A stretch of 64,000 nucleotides of DNA, from assembly GCF_937616625.2 (NCBI RefSeq), contig NC_065570.1, positions 73,559,665 to 73,623,664 of the forward strand, given 5' to 3'. The notes beneath the pieces were generated by a model. It saw only the letters and a program-made list of their open reading frames with translations. It was not told the origin of the DNA and ran no database searches. Numbering within the stretch: position 1 is the stretch's first letter; each line of letters begins with the position of its first letter. The DNA is from Mercurialis annua (Eukaryota; Streptophyta; Magnoliopsida; Malpighiales; Euphorbiaceae). Position numbers and translations under genes: made by a program. Positions 1 to 13,770 of this stretch are shown here, one piece after another.

Positions 1-3000
1 TGACATTCCTGTCCTGTTCAAGAAAACAAATGGAAAGGTTTGTTACACGTCACAAAAAAGAGTCATGCAAACAGACATGAAAATAACATAATCAAGATTG
101 AAGGTAGAGCAAACCTTGATAATAGGTTCACTAACCTCACCATGTCCAAGAAGACGTTGGGCATGCCAACCCTGCATAGCACGAGCTGCAGAATCCCTTC
201 TTGCCCTACCAGATCCTGGTGCTTGGTATCCACTTACCTGCAAACAAAATTCACAAGTGGGTAAGAGAGATAGGCCTTAAATACCAATTTTACAACAAAC
301 AAAAAACTAAAGATAAAGAACAGTAAGGACTACTACAATATAAGTTGCCACTAAGTTAAACAAGCTCTATTTCTAGATTATTTTAGTTTACATGTATCAG
401 CACATGAAAGTTTACACATTGCACCCATAACCAAAAAAGACTAGTATCCTCTCTCTAGAACATCAAGAATGTGGTTTCTGGGTAATTAAATTTCAAATAG
501 TTCTACATAGCCATGGTTCATTGTGGCATTATTGGTAGATTTAAAGCGGTAAAAGAAACTGGCAAAAGTGAGGGATTCATGCAGTTCAAAAAAAAGATGC
601 AAATAACTTTTACACACTGAAGTTTCACATTTTGAAAAAACAAACTCATTAACTTCTGTTATTATCTTGGTAACTCACGACATAATCCCCATTCTTTACC
701 ATTGAAAAGCACAAGATAACAAACTACATGTTAGGCAAATGCACCAGCATGTTAAGTAAGAACACCTTGTTACTTTTTACTAAGAGATAGATGCCTAATG
801 ATTTGATTTATCACAGTCTCTAAGTTCTACTTGATGGGAAACTAATATCAATATGTTAAACAGCTAATGTTGAGCCATAAAACCACCTATGCTTGTGTAA
901 AATTAGGACTAAAACAATATAAGCTTAAGCAAACTGCACATTTCTAAGACAAACGAACTCAATAGAAGCCCTAGCCTTATGGATTCGAGCTGTTATAAAC
1001 CTCGTTATTAGTCATTTCTCATGTCATTAATGCTAAGGAAATACTTTATTCCTCACTCTCCATGTCGGATTGCCTCTTTATTATGAAAATAAAGATAATA
1101 AATAATCTTTCAGTTCCAAACACTTCTCTGTGCTACATACCATTAATGTTTTGCATTACAATAGCATATAATTACATCACAGGCTTCACAGCTATAGCTT
1201 GTTTCAAGTGGTATGAAACAACCATAAGAAGAAGGAATAAAAATATACCTCCTTTTCAACACTAGCAGGCTGGTGTAGGGGTGAGTTAGGAAGTTGCAGC
1301 TCACCAATTTGACTCTTGTGCTTTTCATATTCCAAAAGCGTCTGTGAGTGAAGAAATCAGAAATATAGGACACAAGAAAACTATACAATAAAGCTTTGAG
1401 GAACTGTTGTCTGAGAAGTATTTGGTCCTAATAGAAAGCTACGAAATCCATTTAAGGGTAACAGTTTTAAGTCTCTATGTTTGTGTCATTTGAATGATGA
1501 CTCTATTATAGATTCCCCATCAATTAGAAGGGAACAAAAAGAAATAATAATCCAAAACCTATTAATCTACCGAGGTCCATCATAATCATGTGTAATAATT
1601 CAACTGGAAGCTACATAGCTAACGATTTCCTAACTCGAAAGGCAGTACCTTCTCATAGAATATGCGGAATGTCCAAGAAACTGTTGTACATGTTCTGTAA
1701 GAAAGAGAACAAGTTCAGCATTTGTATTAACAAGTATAACTTCCCCCTCCAAATAACAAAAATTACAGCTAACATGTTAACCAATTGCAGCCCACAAACA
1801 AGAAAGTTGCAAAAAACAATAACAGTAATTTTACGATAAAGTATCAGCTGTTTGCAGTCTAAAGTCTAAACCAATACAACTGCTAAATAGCTGACAAGCC
1901 AGAGTCTAAATCCATAAATATTTAGCACGAGATTGTTTAAGATAATATCCATGCTGCTTCTTACTTCGGGGGATGGAAAGACTCTCCTACTTGCCGCCAT
2001 AATTTAGATGCAGTGACCTACAAAAATGTGGAAATAAAAGCAGATTTGTTATGTGCCTCAGTAGTTACAAATATAATCAAAGCTACTAAAATGATTTCAG
2101 CACGGTGCTTTAACAAATCATGCCAGATTGTTTAATATGATCTGTTAATCATATGTAATGCCAGATGCTAGGTATTAACTAAAATGATGTGATCAAGGAT
2201 GGATACATTTGGGAGAGCCAATGCATTATTTTTTTGGAGGGACCAAATAATTATTTTTGCAAAGTTTCAAGAATCTAGAAAATAGATTGCTTAATTTTGT
2301 TAAAAGAATTCAGACAAGGAGTGGTTTGCATATTATTTTCACTTCAAATATAAATACACAGCCTTGCCTTGGTAATATCAAAGTCAAAATTTGATGAACA
2401 AATGGTACTGAAACCCAAGGAATTTCAAAACAGTGCGAACACATAATCAACACAAAAACTAATAAGTTTTAAGCTCATTTTATTATATTGAGTCAGAATT
2501 TGTCTGAGAAATTAACAGTAGGGATTGGCGCGTTAATAAAAGGAAATAACAATAATGAGACAAAAGATGGATGGGAAGAGCACATATCCACTCTACTTCT
2601 TCCACCATTTTATGAATGAAAAAGTAGATGTATTGATAGAAAATGCTTTGAGACTATGGAAGATCAGCAAACAAAATTATGAGCAGCTCCGTTTATTTTT
2701 CAGATCAATATCAAAGGGCACACAATGAGCAACAGAGTGACAACTAAGTCAGCACAGCAAGGTCAAAATTCCTAGCAATAGAGAATATTAAACCCACACT
2801 CTCGGGCTTTCATTTCATTCAATTTGTCAAATAATCTCCCTTCCACGGCCCACTATATAGAGAGTGGGAGGAAAGATTTTAACACCTGCATTGTCCCCTT
2901 ATATTTATGAGACTTGGCATTGGTATGCTAATTTCAGGTATCATAGCCCATGAAATTCCTATCAGTTCACAGGTATTCGAATAGCAATAATTCAGTCTTT

Positions 3001-4259
3001 CTCATTCATGTACTAAGTTTAAAGCTCTTATTCTCTCATATTGTGATTACATGCTTTAACTTTTTTTTCCATTATTCATTAGGAACAACAATATCTTGAT
3101 CTTGACCTAGATCATCTCCAAATACATAGTTATGACAACATAATCCAAGAATAAAATCCATTTAAGTGCAGACTTCCAAAAGCAATGTCTACATTAAGAC
3201 ATAAAAGAAAAGAGGTAGATGGAAGTAATTAATGAAAATAGAAATCTTAGACGGAAGTCTGTACAAAAATTGTAAATCGAGAAGGTATAAAAGCATACCA
3301 CTTCATAGCCACCTAGTCTGATAACAGATCTCCACAACCTATTTCAAAAAGGAACAACAGATGGATATTAGCTTACACCTGCAACCAAACCAAATGCAGA
3401 TTTATTAAAACATCCCTGACATGAAACTTACTTCAGGCAATTTAATGGCTCTCCATAAAACTTAGGGGGCTTATATTCGTGGTGGTGTTCCTTGCAGAAA
3501 GCTTCCAGATCCCTCATGAATTCTGCTCGGTCTTCAGGGGTCCCGGAGTCATCAGCTTCCCCCATCTGCAAAGTCAAATGCTAATAGTTTTGGTGACAAC
3601 ATTCTTTTACTTGAAATATTCACTGTAAAGAAACATAATAGGATATATTCTTTCTTTACCAATTGCTCGCTAAAAACTACCTCAAAATCAGTCCAGACTC
3701 CCTTTGATTTCGTCCCACTCTCATGCCTTGTTCTAGAAGCGGAAGGCTTTCTCTGAGTAATGGGGATAACAGCAAGAGCATCCGGCTGGATAAGAACTTG
3801 AGCAGCGCCATTTCCATCATTTATACTTTCTGCCACATCAATGCTAGTAGCATCATTGACATTGGCATCGGCAGCAATCGTGGTTGTAGCAGTAGTTTTC
3901 TCATCATTCACATTGGCATCAGCAGCAGTAGTGGTTGTAGCAATAGTGTTCTCATCATTCATCATATTGGTATCAGCAGCAATAGTGGTAGTAGCAGTAG
4001 CTTTCTCGTCAGGTAGAAATTCAATGTCGCTCATATGCACATCACTTGCCAAAGTATGAGTGTTGTTATGATTATCATCCTCAGGAGCAGGAACAGATGT
4101 TTTCCCGTTTTCAGAGGGATTCTTTTGATTATCCTCTAGCTGGTCAGGCAAGACATCATCCATGACACCAGCGACATCATCCACGACACCTGTGGCATCA
4201 ACAACGGGCACATCAGCGGCCAGGGCCCAATCTTGACTAGGCACCTCCGTATCTTCCAT
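1..4259 (-). CDS. ARID5: ARID5-type AT-rich interaction domain protein (3' end outside window)
   Basis: Eight coding exons join in phase: 4259-3660, 3565-3432, 3338-3299, 2017-1965, 1694-1649, 1341-1249, 237-115 and 13-1 (continuing left). Residues 1-200 are acidic and Ala/Thr-rich, with three imperfect 17-18 residue repeats (about 3850-4010). The ARID fold occupies about residues 209-300, with the landmarks PPKFYGEPLNCLKLWRSVIR, KLWRQVGESF and TCTTVSWTFRIFYEK. After it comes the GSGRARRDSAARAMQGWH segment that in this family links ARID to a C-terminal HSP20-like (alpha-crystallin) domain; that domain lies beyond the left edge. Family members bind AT-rich DNA in the nucleus, and some take part in chromatin complexes. 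The donor of exon 1 could instead lie about 21 nt upstream, also in phase. An acceptor-like CAG one base before the ATG suggests a 5'UTR intron. The ARID5 name leans partly on neighbouring-gene order; ARID3 and ARID6 are alternatives. Confidence 0.88.
3850..4010 (-). repeat. In-frame coding minisatellite in ARID5 N-terminus
   Basis: About three tandem units of 51-54 nt encode repeats of the form E-x-x-x-A-T-T-T-x-A-A-D-x-N-V-N-D. The units differ by point changes and one short insertion (an extra Met in the first). The reading frame stays open throughout, so copy-number change would alter only the length of a low-complexity linker. Confidence 0.75.
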
Positions 4260-5055
4260 TCTGTCGTAAGAGAATCATGCAAAATTATATACAATTATAA
4301 TATTTAAGCTTACCAATAATGACAGCAATTAAATAACAAAACAAATCCGAAAAAAATTGATGAAATTCTCGAAAAATGAAATGCAATTGGATTGTATCTC
4401 TGGAGAAAGAAAAAACCCTAGCGTTACATTTTGTTTTTCAATTTTTTTCCTTTTCAGCAAAATTGTTAGCCGAAAATTCGACCTAAATAAAAATAAATCA
4501 ATAATGATAACAAATATAAAATCTTATCAAATCAACTTGGAAAATATGAAATTTTTCGAATGAGAGATGAATGTGATAAAAAAGAGCTTGCCTGTTAAGG
4601 AAAGATGAAAGGAAAAGGGAGCAGAACGGCGGCGTATCAGGTCGGGGACAACGTAGGCAAGGGAGAATGTGTGTTGGTAGTTATCCAGCAGCATACATAG
4701 AAAGCAGCGTTCATGGCAGGTACCAGCTGAGGATGATGAATTACGTTACACTCCCTTTTATGCGTATCTCTTCTTAAACAAAAGGAAATAAAAACCGCCG
4801 ATGGCTGCGGCGGTGGCGGTGTTTTTTTGAAATAAATAAAGGACAAAAAACACGAGCAGTGGCAGAGTAAGCTAACCCCACGGCCAGAGTCTGGATTTTG
4901 ACGAGCTCCTCTTCTAATTCATGTTTGACTCCAAACTGAACATTACATTACACCTGGACAATCCTATCACTATTTCACTATTTCTTTTAATATCGTTATT
5001 ACTTTAAGGATCTTTTTATATGTTTAATTTAATTTTCATTTTTAGTGTTTGAAAC
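4260..5055. other. ARID5 leader and upstream spacer
   Basis: A likely 5'UTR intron acceptor lies directly before the ARID5 ATG. The first non-coding exon should lie near 4570-4860, but I could not fix its donor. The rest is AT-rich with no ORF I believe in. Confidence 0.4.
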
Positions 5056-5640
5056 TTTTAGGGGGTGTTCGGTTCAGTTTTTTTTGTAAATTTTCTAATT
5101 TTTAATTTTTTAAAAATTTCAATAAAGTGTTTGATGAGATTTTTTTAAGGATTTTTTTGAACATCTAATAGCTGCTATTGAAAAAATTCAGTTTATAATT
5201 TTTTGTCAATAACTCATAACTGTTTTAATATTTTTAATTATTTAAAAAAACTTACTCCTACTAGAATACATCATTTTTAATATATAAAATTATTTAAATT
5301 ATTTTTAAATACTCTGATTATTTATAAATTATATAAAATTATTATTTATATTAGAACAACTATAATTTAACAATTTTTTAAAATAAATTATACATTTATT
5401 AAAAAAATATTTAAATAAATTTAAACTAAATGTTGCTTGTTAAAAAGAATAATTATTAATATTATATAATAATATATTTATAATTTAATAAATAAAAACA
5501 AAAATTATGTCTTTTATAGTCATTTTACATAGAAACAGCAGCAACTAATCAAATCTCACCAAATATGTATAATCTATCAACTATCAGCAACAGCTAACAA
5601 CTACCAACTATAAAAAACAGATGAACTAAAGTCCATGTTG
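5056..5640. repeat. AT-rich transposon-like stretch
   Basis: The left side begins GGGGTGTTCGGTTCAG followed by a T run. The right side ends in an A run, then CAGATGAACTAAAGTCC. The two ends are roughly inverted, as in some hAT or Harbinger MITEs, but the match is weak and I see no clear target duplication. The interior is almost pure A/T. Confidence 0.35.
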
Positions 5641-5926
5641 TTTTTAAATTTATAATTTATTTGTTTAAATAAAAATTATATTATTTATTTTCCTAATTTC
5701 TAATTTAAATACATTTTTCGTTGATTTTTTTAAAATTTATATTTTGATTTATAAATATTTTACTTAAGTAGTTTAATTGAGTTTAAGCCTCAGAAAAAAA
5801 AAATCTTGATCAAGCTTAAATTAAAATATAAAATATACTATAACGGAGTGAAATTTAAATTTAGGACTCATTTTATTTTATCAATTCAATTATAAAGATA
5901 ACTCTATAGAGAGGAGATACATATTG

Positions 5927-6102
5927 GGATTGGGATTCTCTCAAGTTCAAATAAACTTGAGAGGGTCATATTCACGATCTACACCGTTCATTGTAAAATG
6001 AACGGTGTAGATTAATTTTATTAAAATTTTACTTTTTTGATTTACACCGTTCATTAACATGACCTTCTCAAGTTCAAAATGAACTTGAGAGAATCTCAAT
6101 CC
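5927..6102. mobile_element. MULE-type MITE, 176 bp, 9-bp TSD
   Basis: Terminal inverted repeats GGATTGGGATTCTCTCAAG and its near-perfect complement bound the element. They are flanked by the identical 9-bp repeat TACATATTG at 5918-5926 and 6103-6111. Each terminal repeat contains its own smaller inverted repeat (CTCAAGTT/AACTTGAG), and an inner ACCGTTCATT/AATGAACGGT hairpin follows. A 9-bp duplication is characteristic of Mutator-like elements. There is no coding capacity. Confidence 0.85.
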
Positions 6103-6145
6103 TACATATTGACCTATTTTGTTTCAAATCAAATTAAGTAACTAA

Positions 6146-6580
6146 GAGCATATTACAATGGTACTCTATATAATAAAGAGCATTTTATATAAAATTAAGA
6201 GCATCTTTCATATAGAGAGCATAATTTTTTATTTTGTTTTAATAGAATCTCTAATTTATAACTCTTTATTTTTCTTTTATCTATAAATGTTAAATAATAG
6301 TAGTTTATTAATTCATAATCTATTTTTAATTTTATGTTTTTATGTAGGATAGATAAAGAAATCATATTTTAAAAAAGTAACTAATCATATCATTTAAAAA
6401 TTGAAAAGATATTGAAAATATATAAATTAGAGAGTGAAATTTGACTCTCCACATGTTGAGAGTCAAACATATTCTCTATTTTAAATTTTAAAAATAGAGA
6501 GTTTATCGGAGTTAAAATTTATTGTCAAACTCTTTAAAATAAAGAGTATCACTTTTTTAAAGAGTCCATTTGAGATGCTC
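6146..6580. mobile_element. Tourist/Harbinger-like MITE, TAA TSD
   Basis: The ends are GAGCAT...ATGCTC, with longer imperfect inverted similarity (left GAGCATATTACAATGG, right complement GAGCATCTCAAATGG). The flanks are TAA at 6143-6145 and 6581-6583, as expected for PIF/Harbinger MITEs. The interior is AT-rich and non-coding. Confidence 0.75.
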
Positions 6581-6600
6581 TAATGCCAACAGATTTTGAG

Positions 6601-6842
6601 GAGAAATACTTGTGTGAACCTAGTTTATCACATAAGATCATGAACTATCCATTAAATGCATGACATGTGGCGTAATTAAATATCACATCCAATCAATAAA
6701 TACAACATTAATTAATGATATTTTAACTAGAATTAAATGCTATTTATTGATTAGATGTGATATTTAATTACGCCACGTGTCATGCATTTAATGGATAGTT
6801 AATAATCCTACGTGGCGAAATAGATTCATACAAGAATATTTC
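6601..6842. mobile_element. Long-hairpin MULE-type MITE, 9-bp TSD
   Basis: The direct repeat GATTTTGAG at 6592-6600 and 6843-6851 flanks the element. The outer ends match about 16 of 21 positions when inverted. Inside, two arms of about 60 bp (near 6643-6703 and 6740-6801) are almost perfectly complementary around a 36-bp loop, so a transcript would form a long foldback. Confidence 0.85.
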
Positions 6843-6851
6843 GATTTTGAG

Positions 6852-7519
6852 GGTTAAAGTGTATCACTCAAATCTATTCTTTTTATTAGTTGAACTTCTC
6901 TATTATTTAATTCTCAATCTAATAGTAAAAAGAAATTTCGTTATATTACATAAAAGAAATGATTTTTTATTTTTCTTGAGTTTCAGCGGGAAGTGTGTTG
7001 CTTTGGTATGGTAGGGTGTTTGAGAACTCCCTGGGATTGAAAGAGCCCTAGAGATCTGGATATGTGGAGGCGGAAAAATAAAACATTTGGCTACGGACAC
7101 GGCGGAATAATGTTATTTTAAGGTTTTTTATGTTAGAAATGATTTTTTTGTCTGAAAAGTCAAATTTCCGATACATTCTTAAAATGAAAAACGTTAATTG
7201 GATGAAATGTCCATGTAACCTAACTAGATATTAGTACTATTTGTTACCATATTATGAACGGATTGTATATTCATTTAAATACATTACATATTTAAAAATC
7301 AGAATACAATCTATTTATATAATGTGTCGAAGTTTAAATTCGAACAAAATACATTTATTTAACATATTCACATAATAGGAACTATTCAATGTATAGTATA
7401 ATTTAAAAAAAAAGAAGAAATTTGAAGTTTTAAAAGTAAAAGAATTTACACAACAATTGGAGCTGGGGGCCATATGATTCATATCCCAATTATCTCCCTG
7501 GGATCCATCTATTATTCTT
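6852..7519. other. AT-rich spacer, nothing recognised
   Basis: I see no conserved coding stretch, RNA gene or paired repeat here. Short ORFs in this interval have no recognisable composition. Confidence 0.5.
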
Positions 7520-8315
7520 GGCTAATAATCACCCACGGTCTCTAATTTTAGGGGTACCTTACGACAAACCTCCTGATCGAAAAAAACGATCAGTATACCT
7601 CCTGATTTTTGTGTCGGCGCTCGCTAAACCCCTTTTGGGCGAAAATACCTCTGGCGCCGTCTTTTTTGGTCAACTGACATTTCAAAAAAAAAAATCTGAC
7701 ATGTCAGTTGACACGTCATCAAAAGACAAAAAAAAATTAAAATATCCAAAAGACCCTAAATTACCCACAACCCAAACCAACTCCAAACAACTCAAACCGA
7801 ACCAAAGTCAAACAAACCGAACCAGCACCCTCCCCCAATTCCGGTCTCGTCTTCTCAGTGAAGACGAACGCGTTCGTCTTCTCTGACTGAGAAGACGAAC
7901 AGTCCGTCTTTTCAGGCGAGAAAACGACCGATTTCGGTCGTCCTCTCGTCTGAGAAGACGACGAAATTGGGCGGGCGGGTGTTTGGGTGGTGTTGATGGT
8001 TGGTTTAATTATTTTGGTTAATCAAATTGTTTGTGGGTTAATTTGTTTTTTTTGTCTTTTTCCAAATCAAATTAGGGGTATTTTGGGTGTTTAAAATTTT
8101 TAAGGTATTTTGCTGACGTGGCGCCGTCAGTTTTTTTTTTGAAGTATGACAGTTGACTGAAAAAGACTGCGCCAGGGGTATTTTCGTCATATTTGGGGTT
8201 TAGGGGGTTTAGGTGGCGCCGCCACAAAGATCAGGGGGTTTACTAATCGTTTTTTTTATAAGAGGGTTTGTCGTAAGATACCTCTAAAGTCAGGAGCCGT
8301 GGGTGATTATTAGCC
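7520..8315. mobile_element. 796-bp TIR element with central palindrome cassette
   Basis: The first and last 19 bases are perfect inverted repeats (GGCTAATAATCACCCACGG). The inverted similarity continues, with gaps, through the TTACGACAAACC region of both ends. The centre (7845-7970) is GC-rich and holds several short palindromes built on GAAGACGA and CGACCGAT. I found no convincing target-site duplication. A 122-codon frame across it is not a plausible protein. Superfamily unknown. Confidence 0.8.
7860..7881. repeat. 22-bp perfect palindrome
   Basis: GAAGACGAACG is followed directly by its exact reverse complement. Further GAAGACGA/TCGTCTTC pairs stand on both sides, so the block could fold as a compact cruciform or RNA hairpin cluster. 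Confidence 0.85.
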
Positions 8316-8969
8316 GGCATTGGACTACAATTAAGTGGTTATATTTGAGTGTTATGCATGGAGCTGGCTGGAGCGATTGTCGCGTCTCACTGGTAAGCTC
8401 GCAGGTTTCCCCGAATGCTACGTCCTATTCCCTCATTTTTCTCTCTCAAACTCCTATTTTTATACTTCAATTATGCGGTTTCACCCCTCTCCGTCTCTGC
8501 CATTTTCAACGGCTACCATTTTCAACGGCTACCATTTTCTATCTCACTGCTCTTTTACATTAAAACATCATCTCAACTTCTTTGCACCCTTTCTTTTCTC
8601 TACCCATCCACCTGCAAGTCTGGTGCAATTTTGATTCCAACAAAGCCATAAAAATTCTCAAGAAAATTGTTTTACAATCATGTATGAGATAAAAACAAGC
8701 ATCTTTTTTTCATGGAAGAATGTTCACATTACACCTGTGCTATGAAAATTGTGTTTTGGGATGCTATTTAATCATATCATAATAATGCACAGAAACAATG
8801 ACAGCCGACAAGAGTTATCTATATTCTTGTCTAATCATTTATAATTTCTTTGTATGAAGGTGCTGTTTTGGAACTTGGAAACCATAATATACACAGACTA
8901 GCTAGGGAGCTTTCCTTGGATTTTCTCATAATAAATTTTCCGATTATCAAACAATAAATTGTGATAAAC
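8316..8969 (+). promoter_or_regulatory. PILS upstream region and leader
   Basis: Unique-looking sequence between the TIR element and the PILS start codon. It includes pyrimidine-rich stretches (8430-8630) typical of plant 5' leaders, with a duplicated ATTTTCAACGGCTACC at about 8501-8536. I cannot place a TATA box or transcription start. Confidence 0.35.
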
Positions 8970-10945
8970 ATGGGCGTCTTAGATCTCTTCATTACTTCAT
9001 CAATTCCGGTGTTGAAAGTTCTGCTCATAACTGCACTCGGAACATTTCTTGCTCTAGATCATGTTGATGTTTTGAGAGAAGATGCTAGAAAACATGTCAA
9101 TAATGTAAGCTGCTGCTCACACATTTTTATTTGGAATAATTATATGTGATTTGATTCCATGCCTACGAACATGCAGGTTGTATTTTATGTATTCAGTCCA
9201 GCACTTGTGGCCTCCAAACTTGCTGAAACTATCACATTCCAAAGCTTTCTGAAGCTGTGAGTAAAGTCTGTTCAATTATGCCATAGAAAAACATGTTTTC
9301 GAGGTTCCCTTGATGTTTGTTTACGGAATATAGATTTATTTATGTAGGTGGTTCATGCCATTGAATATCCTCATCACCTTTATCATTGGTTCAGCACTCG
9401 GCTGGATTCTTGTTCAGCTGACAAAGCCTGCTGCGCACCTTCGTGGCCTCATTGTGGGTTGCTGTGCAGCTGGTAAAACATTAGATAAGAAAATCTCTAA
9501 TAGATTGATTTTGTTGGGATTTTGCTTATAATGTGTCTTGAGCAGGGAACTTGGGGAACATGTTTCTAATTATGATCCCAGCTATTTGTAAAGAACAGGG
9601 AAGCCCATTTGGAGCTCCTGAAGTCTGCCAGTCTTATGGACTTGCTTATGTTTCACTCTCCATGGCAGTAAGAACCATTTGCTTTTACATTATTTGGAAT
9701 ATCCAATTATAGAAATATGCTGCCCTTTTCATCATGCAGGATTTGATCTGTTTCTTTGTTCAGATAGGAGCCATTTATCTGTGGACTTACGTGTACAATA
9801 TAGTACGGACATCTGCAGCTGCAACCATCGAAGAAACAAAAAAGCTCTATGTAGGCAAATCTTCAAGAGAAGCCTCTGCAGCTGAACTGGGAAGTTGCAC
9901 AGAACCGCTTCTTACTTCCAAGGATGCCTTGGATTTTCAATGCCAACTGCCTGGCAATAGCTCAGATGGGCAAGTTGAGGTTATTTCTTGTTTTTCAAAG
10001 CACAAAAGAGAATTTATGTTTCAGGGGACTAAAGAACTAGTCTCCATTGCAGATGGAGGGATCGCGCAATAAGCTAAAGGCGCTACTTGGAAATGTGAAT
10101 TGGAAAGCAATATTTGCACCTTCAACTATAGCGGCGGTAGGGGGGCATTGTGTTTATGTTTAATCGTGACAGTCAATGGATCACATAAACAACCAAGTAA
10201 TTTGATCTGATACTAGCCACTCATTTGCTCCACAGATTGTCGGATTTCTAATTGGAGTCATCCCTTTCATTCGAAGGTTAATGATCGGCGCTGATGCTCC
10301 TCTACGTGTAGTTCAAGACACTACTTCCTTAATAGGGTACTCTGCCTAAATAATAGCTCCATTGAAGTTGATCATTTTCTCTTGGTTATCTTCATCACCC
10401 TAAGGACTTTATTTTCTCTGTTTTGACTTCAGAGAAGCAGCCATCCCAACTCTTACTCTAATTTTAGGAGGCAACCTTCTCAAAGGTATTTATATCAATT
10501 GTTTATTTGTCTCTTCATGCTTGAATCTTGACAATATCTAAATCATCAGGGCTGCAAGGTTCAGGAATGCAAAAGTCTATAATTTTTGGGATCATAGTGG
10601 TTCGTTATGTAGTCCTTCCTTCTATAGGAATTTTCATTGTGAGAGGAGCTTTACATTTTGGTTTAATTCCTCCTGATCCTCTATACCAATTTGTTCTCAT
10701 GCTTCAATTTGCTGTGCCACCTGCTATGAACATAGGTAATTTTCTATTGTTGCACTCAGTTAATTCAAAGTTACTAGATTCATTAACTTCTCACTGCAAA
10801 TTTAATGTTACAATTGGCAGGCGTCATCACTCAGTTGTTTGGAGCTGGTGAGTCCGAATGTTCTGTAATTATGCTCTGGGCCTATTCCCTGGGTTCATTT
10901 GCATTAACTTTTTGGTCAGTGCTCTTCATGTGGCTGGTAGCCTAG
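8970..10945 (+). CDS. PILS: PIN-LIKES (PILS) auxin carrier family protein
   Basis: Ten exons join in phase (8970-9104, 9177-9256, 9348-9472, 9546-9667, 9764-9973, 10053-10136, 10236-10336, 10433-10485, 10550-10735, 10821-10945), giving 406 aa, within the family's usual size. The N-terminal membrane bundle includes SIPVLKVLLITALGTFLA, then WFMPLNILITFIIGSALGW and the conserved GCCAAGNLGN region. A hydrophilic loop covers about residues 165-250. The C-terminal bundle includes IGADAPLRVVQDT, LTLILGGNLLKG and FAVPPAMNIGVITQLFGAGE. PILS proteins sit in the ER membrane and limit nuclear auxin signalling by sequestering auxin. The donor of exon 5 (GTTGAG) is weak, so the loop sequence is the least certain part. 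The Arabidopsis genes at the matching position, as I recall, are PILS1/3/4. Confidence 0.9.
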
Positions 10946-11310
10946 TTCTTGCTTTAACTTGGCACAGTGGTGCCTACTTTTCCTTTTTATACACAGTTGA
11001 AAATTATGTCATTGTATTTAGCAATATAAATGAATTTAGAGGAGTAATGTGGAGTAAATCAACCATTCTGGTTTTGAAACATATAAAACATTTCTATGTC
11101 AGCACAGAATTCGCATCTCCATTTCTAAGTCTAAGTAAGCCATGGGAGAAAAACTCATATTTGGCATTCCAACCGTAGTTGGTACAGCAATGTCAAATTT
11201 AAACTGCAAAGTTAATCAACCATCCTAATCACTTAAAGTATGCTTGAGGAAAGCAGATAAATTTCCAATACAAAGAGCATCCATCCATTGGAAGTAAACT
11301 GACTGTTTCT

Positions 11311-13017
<1,707 letters not shown>

Positions 13018-13101
13018 TTTTCTTTTTCGCTTTCTTTCTCTGCGTCTTGTGTTGGTGCCGCTATTATAATGTCTAACCCAGTGGTTTGGGAGGGATTCTT
13101 G

Positions 13102-13119
13102 CCCGTTGTCTCCCAACGG
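13102..13119 (-). promoter_or_regulatory. Two AACGG (MSA-type) cores upstream of CDKB2
   Basis: CCCGTTG (CAACGGG on the minus strand) and CCCAACGG stand about 10 bp apart, some 85-100 bp before the start codon. AACGG is the core of the mitosis-specific activator element recognised by MYB3R factors and fits the known G2/M expression of CDKB2. Flanking bases match the full consensus only partly. Confidence 0.5.
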
Positions 13120-13770
13120 ATCATTCGAAATTCAAAAAATTCCCTTCTTTTGTTTCCCAAAACACCCCCGCAGGAGGAGCGTGCTATCACTGGGCTTTGC
13201 TAGTACCATTCTATCGGCCCATTGCTAACTACAGGCTTTAGGTCCTTACTTCTCTACATTTTAGTAACAAATTTCTGTGCGCTATAATTATTTTTTTATA
13301 CATTAATTAATTTAATCAAAGTAACTGACTAATTCAGATCATTTTTAAGATTTTAATTAATTCAAATTCTGTTAAAATTATTCGATTTATTTGGCGGTTA
13401 AATCAATCAATTGTTGACTCGCCAATAAGGATTACCAAATCTACATTGGTAATTTTTATACAAAGTGACTTCAAAGTGAGATGCAATGATAACTGAACCA
13501 GAGAATTTCTTGTTCTGCTCTAATTCCTCTACTCACCGGTTAGGTTACAAATTTACATAGTAGTATCTCCTCTCAGCATACTAGCTAGCCCTTACAAATT
13601 TCTAACTGTGCTATACAAAGGAATTAAAATATTCTACCCCTCTTTCTTTTCTCACAACTCAACTAAAACTAAACTAAACAACACTATAAATACAAAAATC
13701 ACCAACTAAATTGCAGCAAAGGCTGTGTATGATATATTAAAATCACAGAGCTCAATTATTTATCTTCAGC
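13120..13770. other. CDKB2 upstream region and FRS 3' flank
   Basis: AT-rich sequence between the 5' end of CDKB2 and the stop codon of the FAR1-related gene. The second half (13500-13770) probably includes the FRS 3' untranslated region. No further gene seen. Confidence 0.45.

Noticed and set aside
7518..7886. 122-codon open frame at the left TIR
   Set aside because: It starts inside the terminal inverted repeat, runs across palindromes and has low-complexity Lys/Thr/Gln content. No coding signal.
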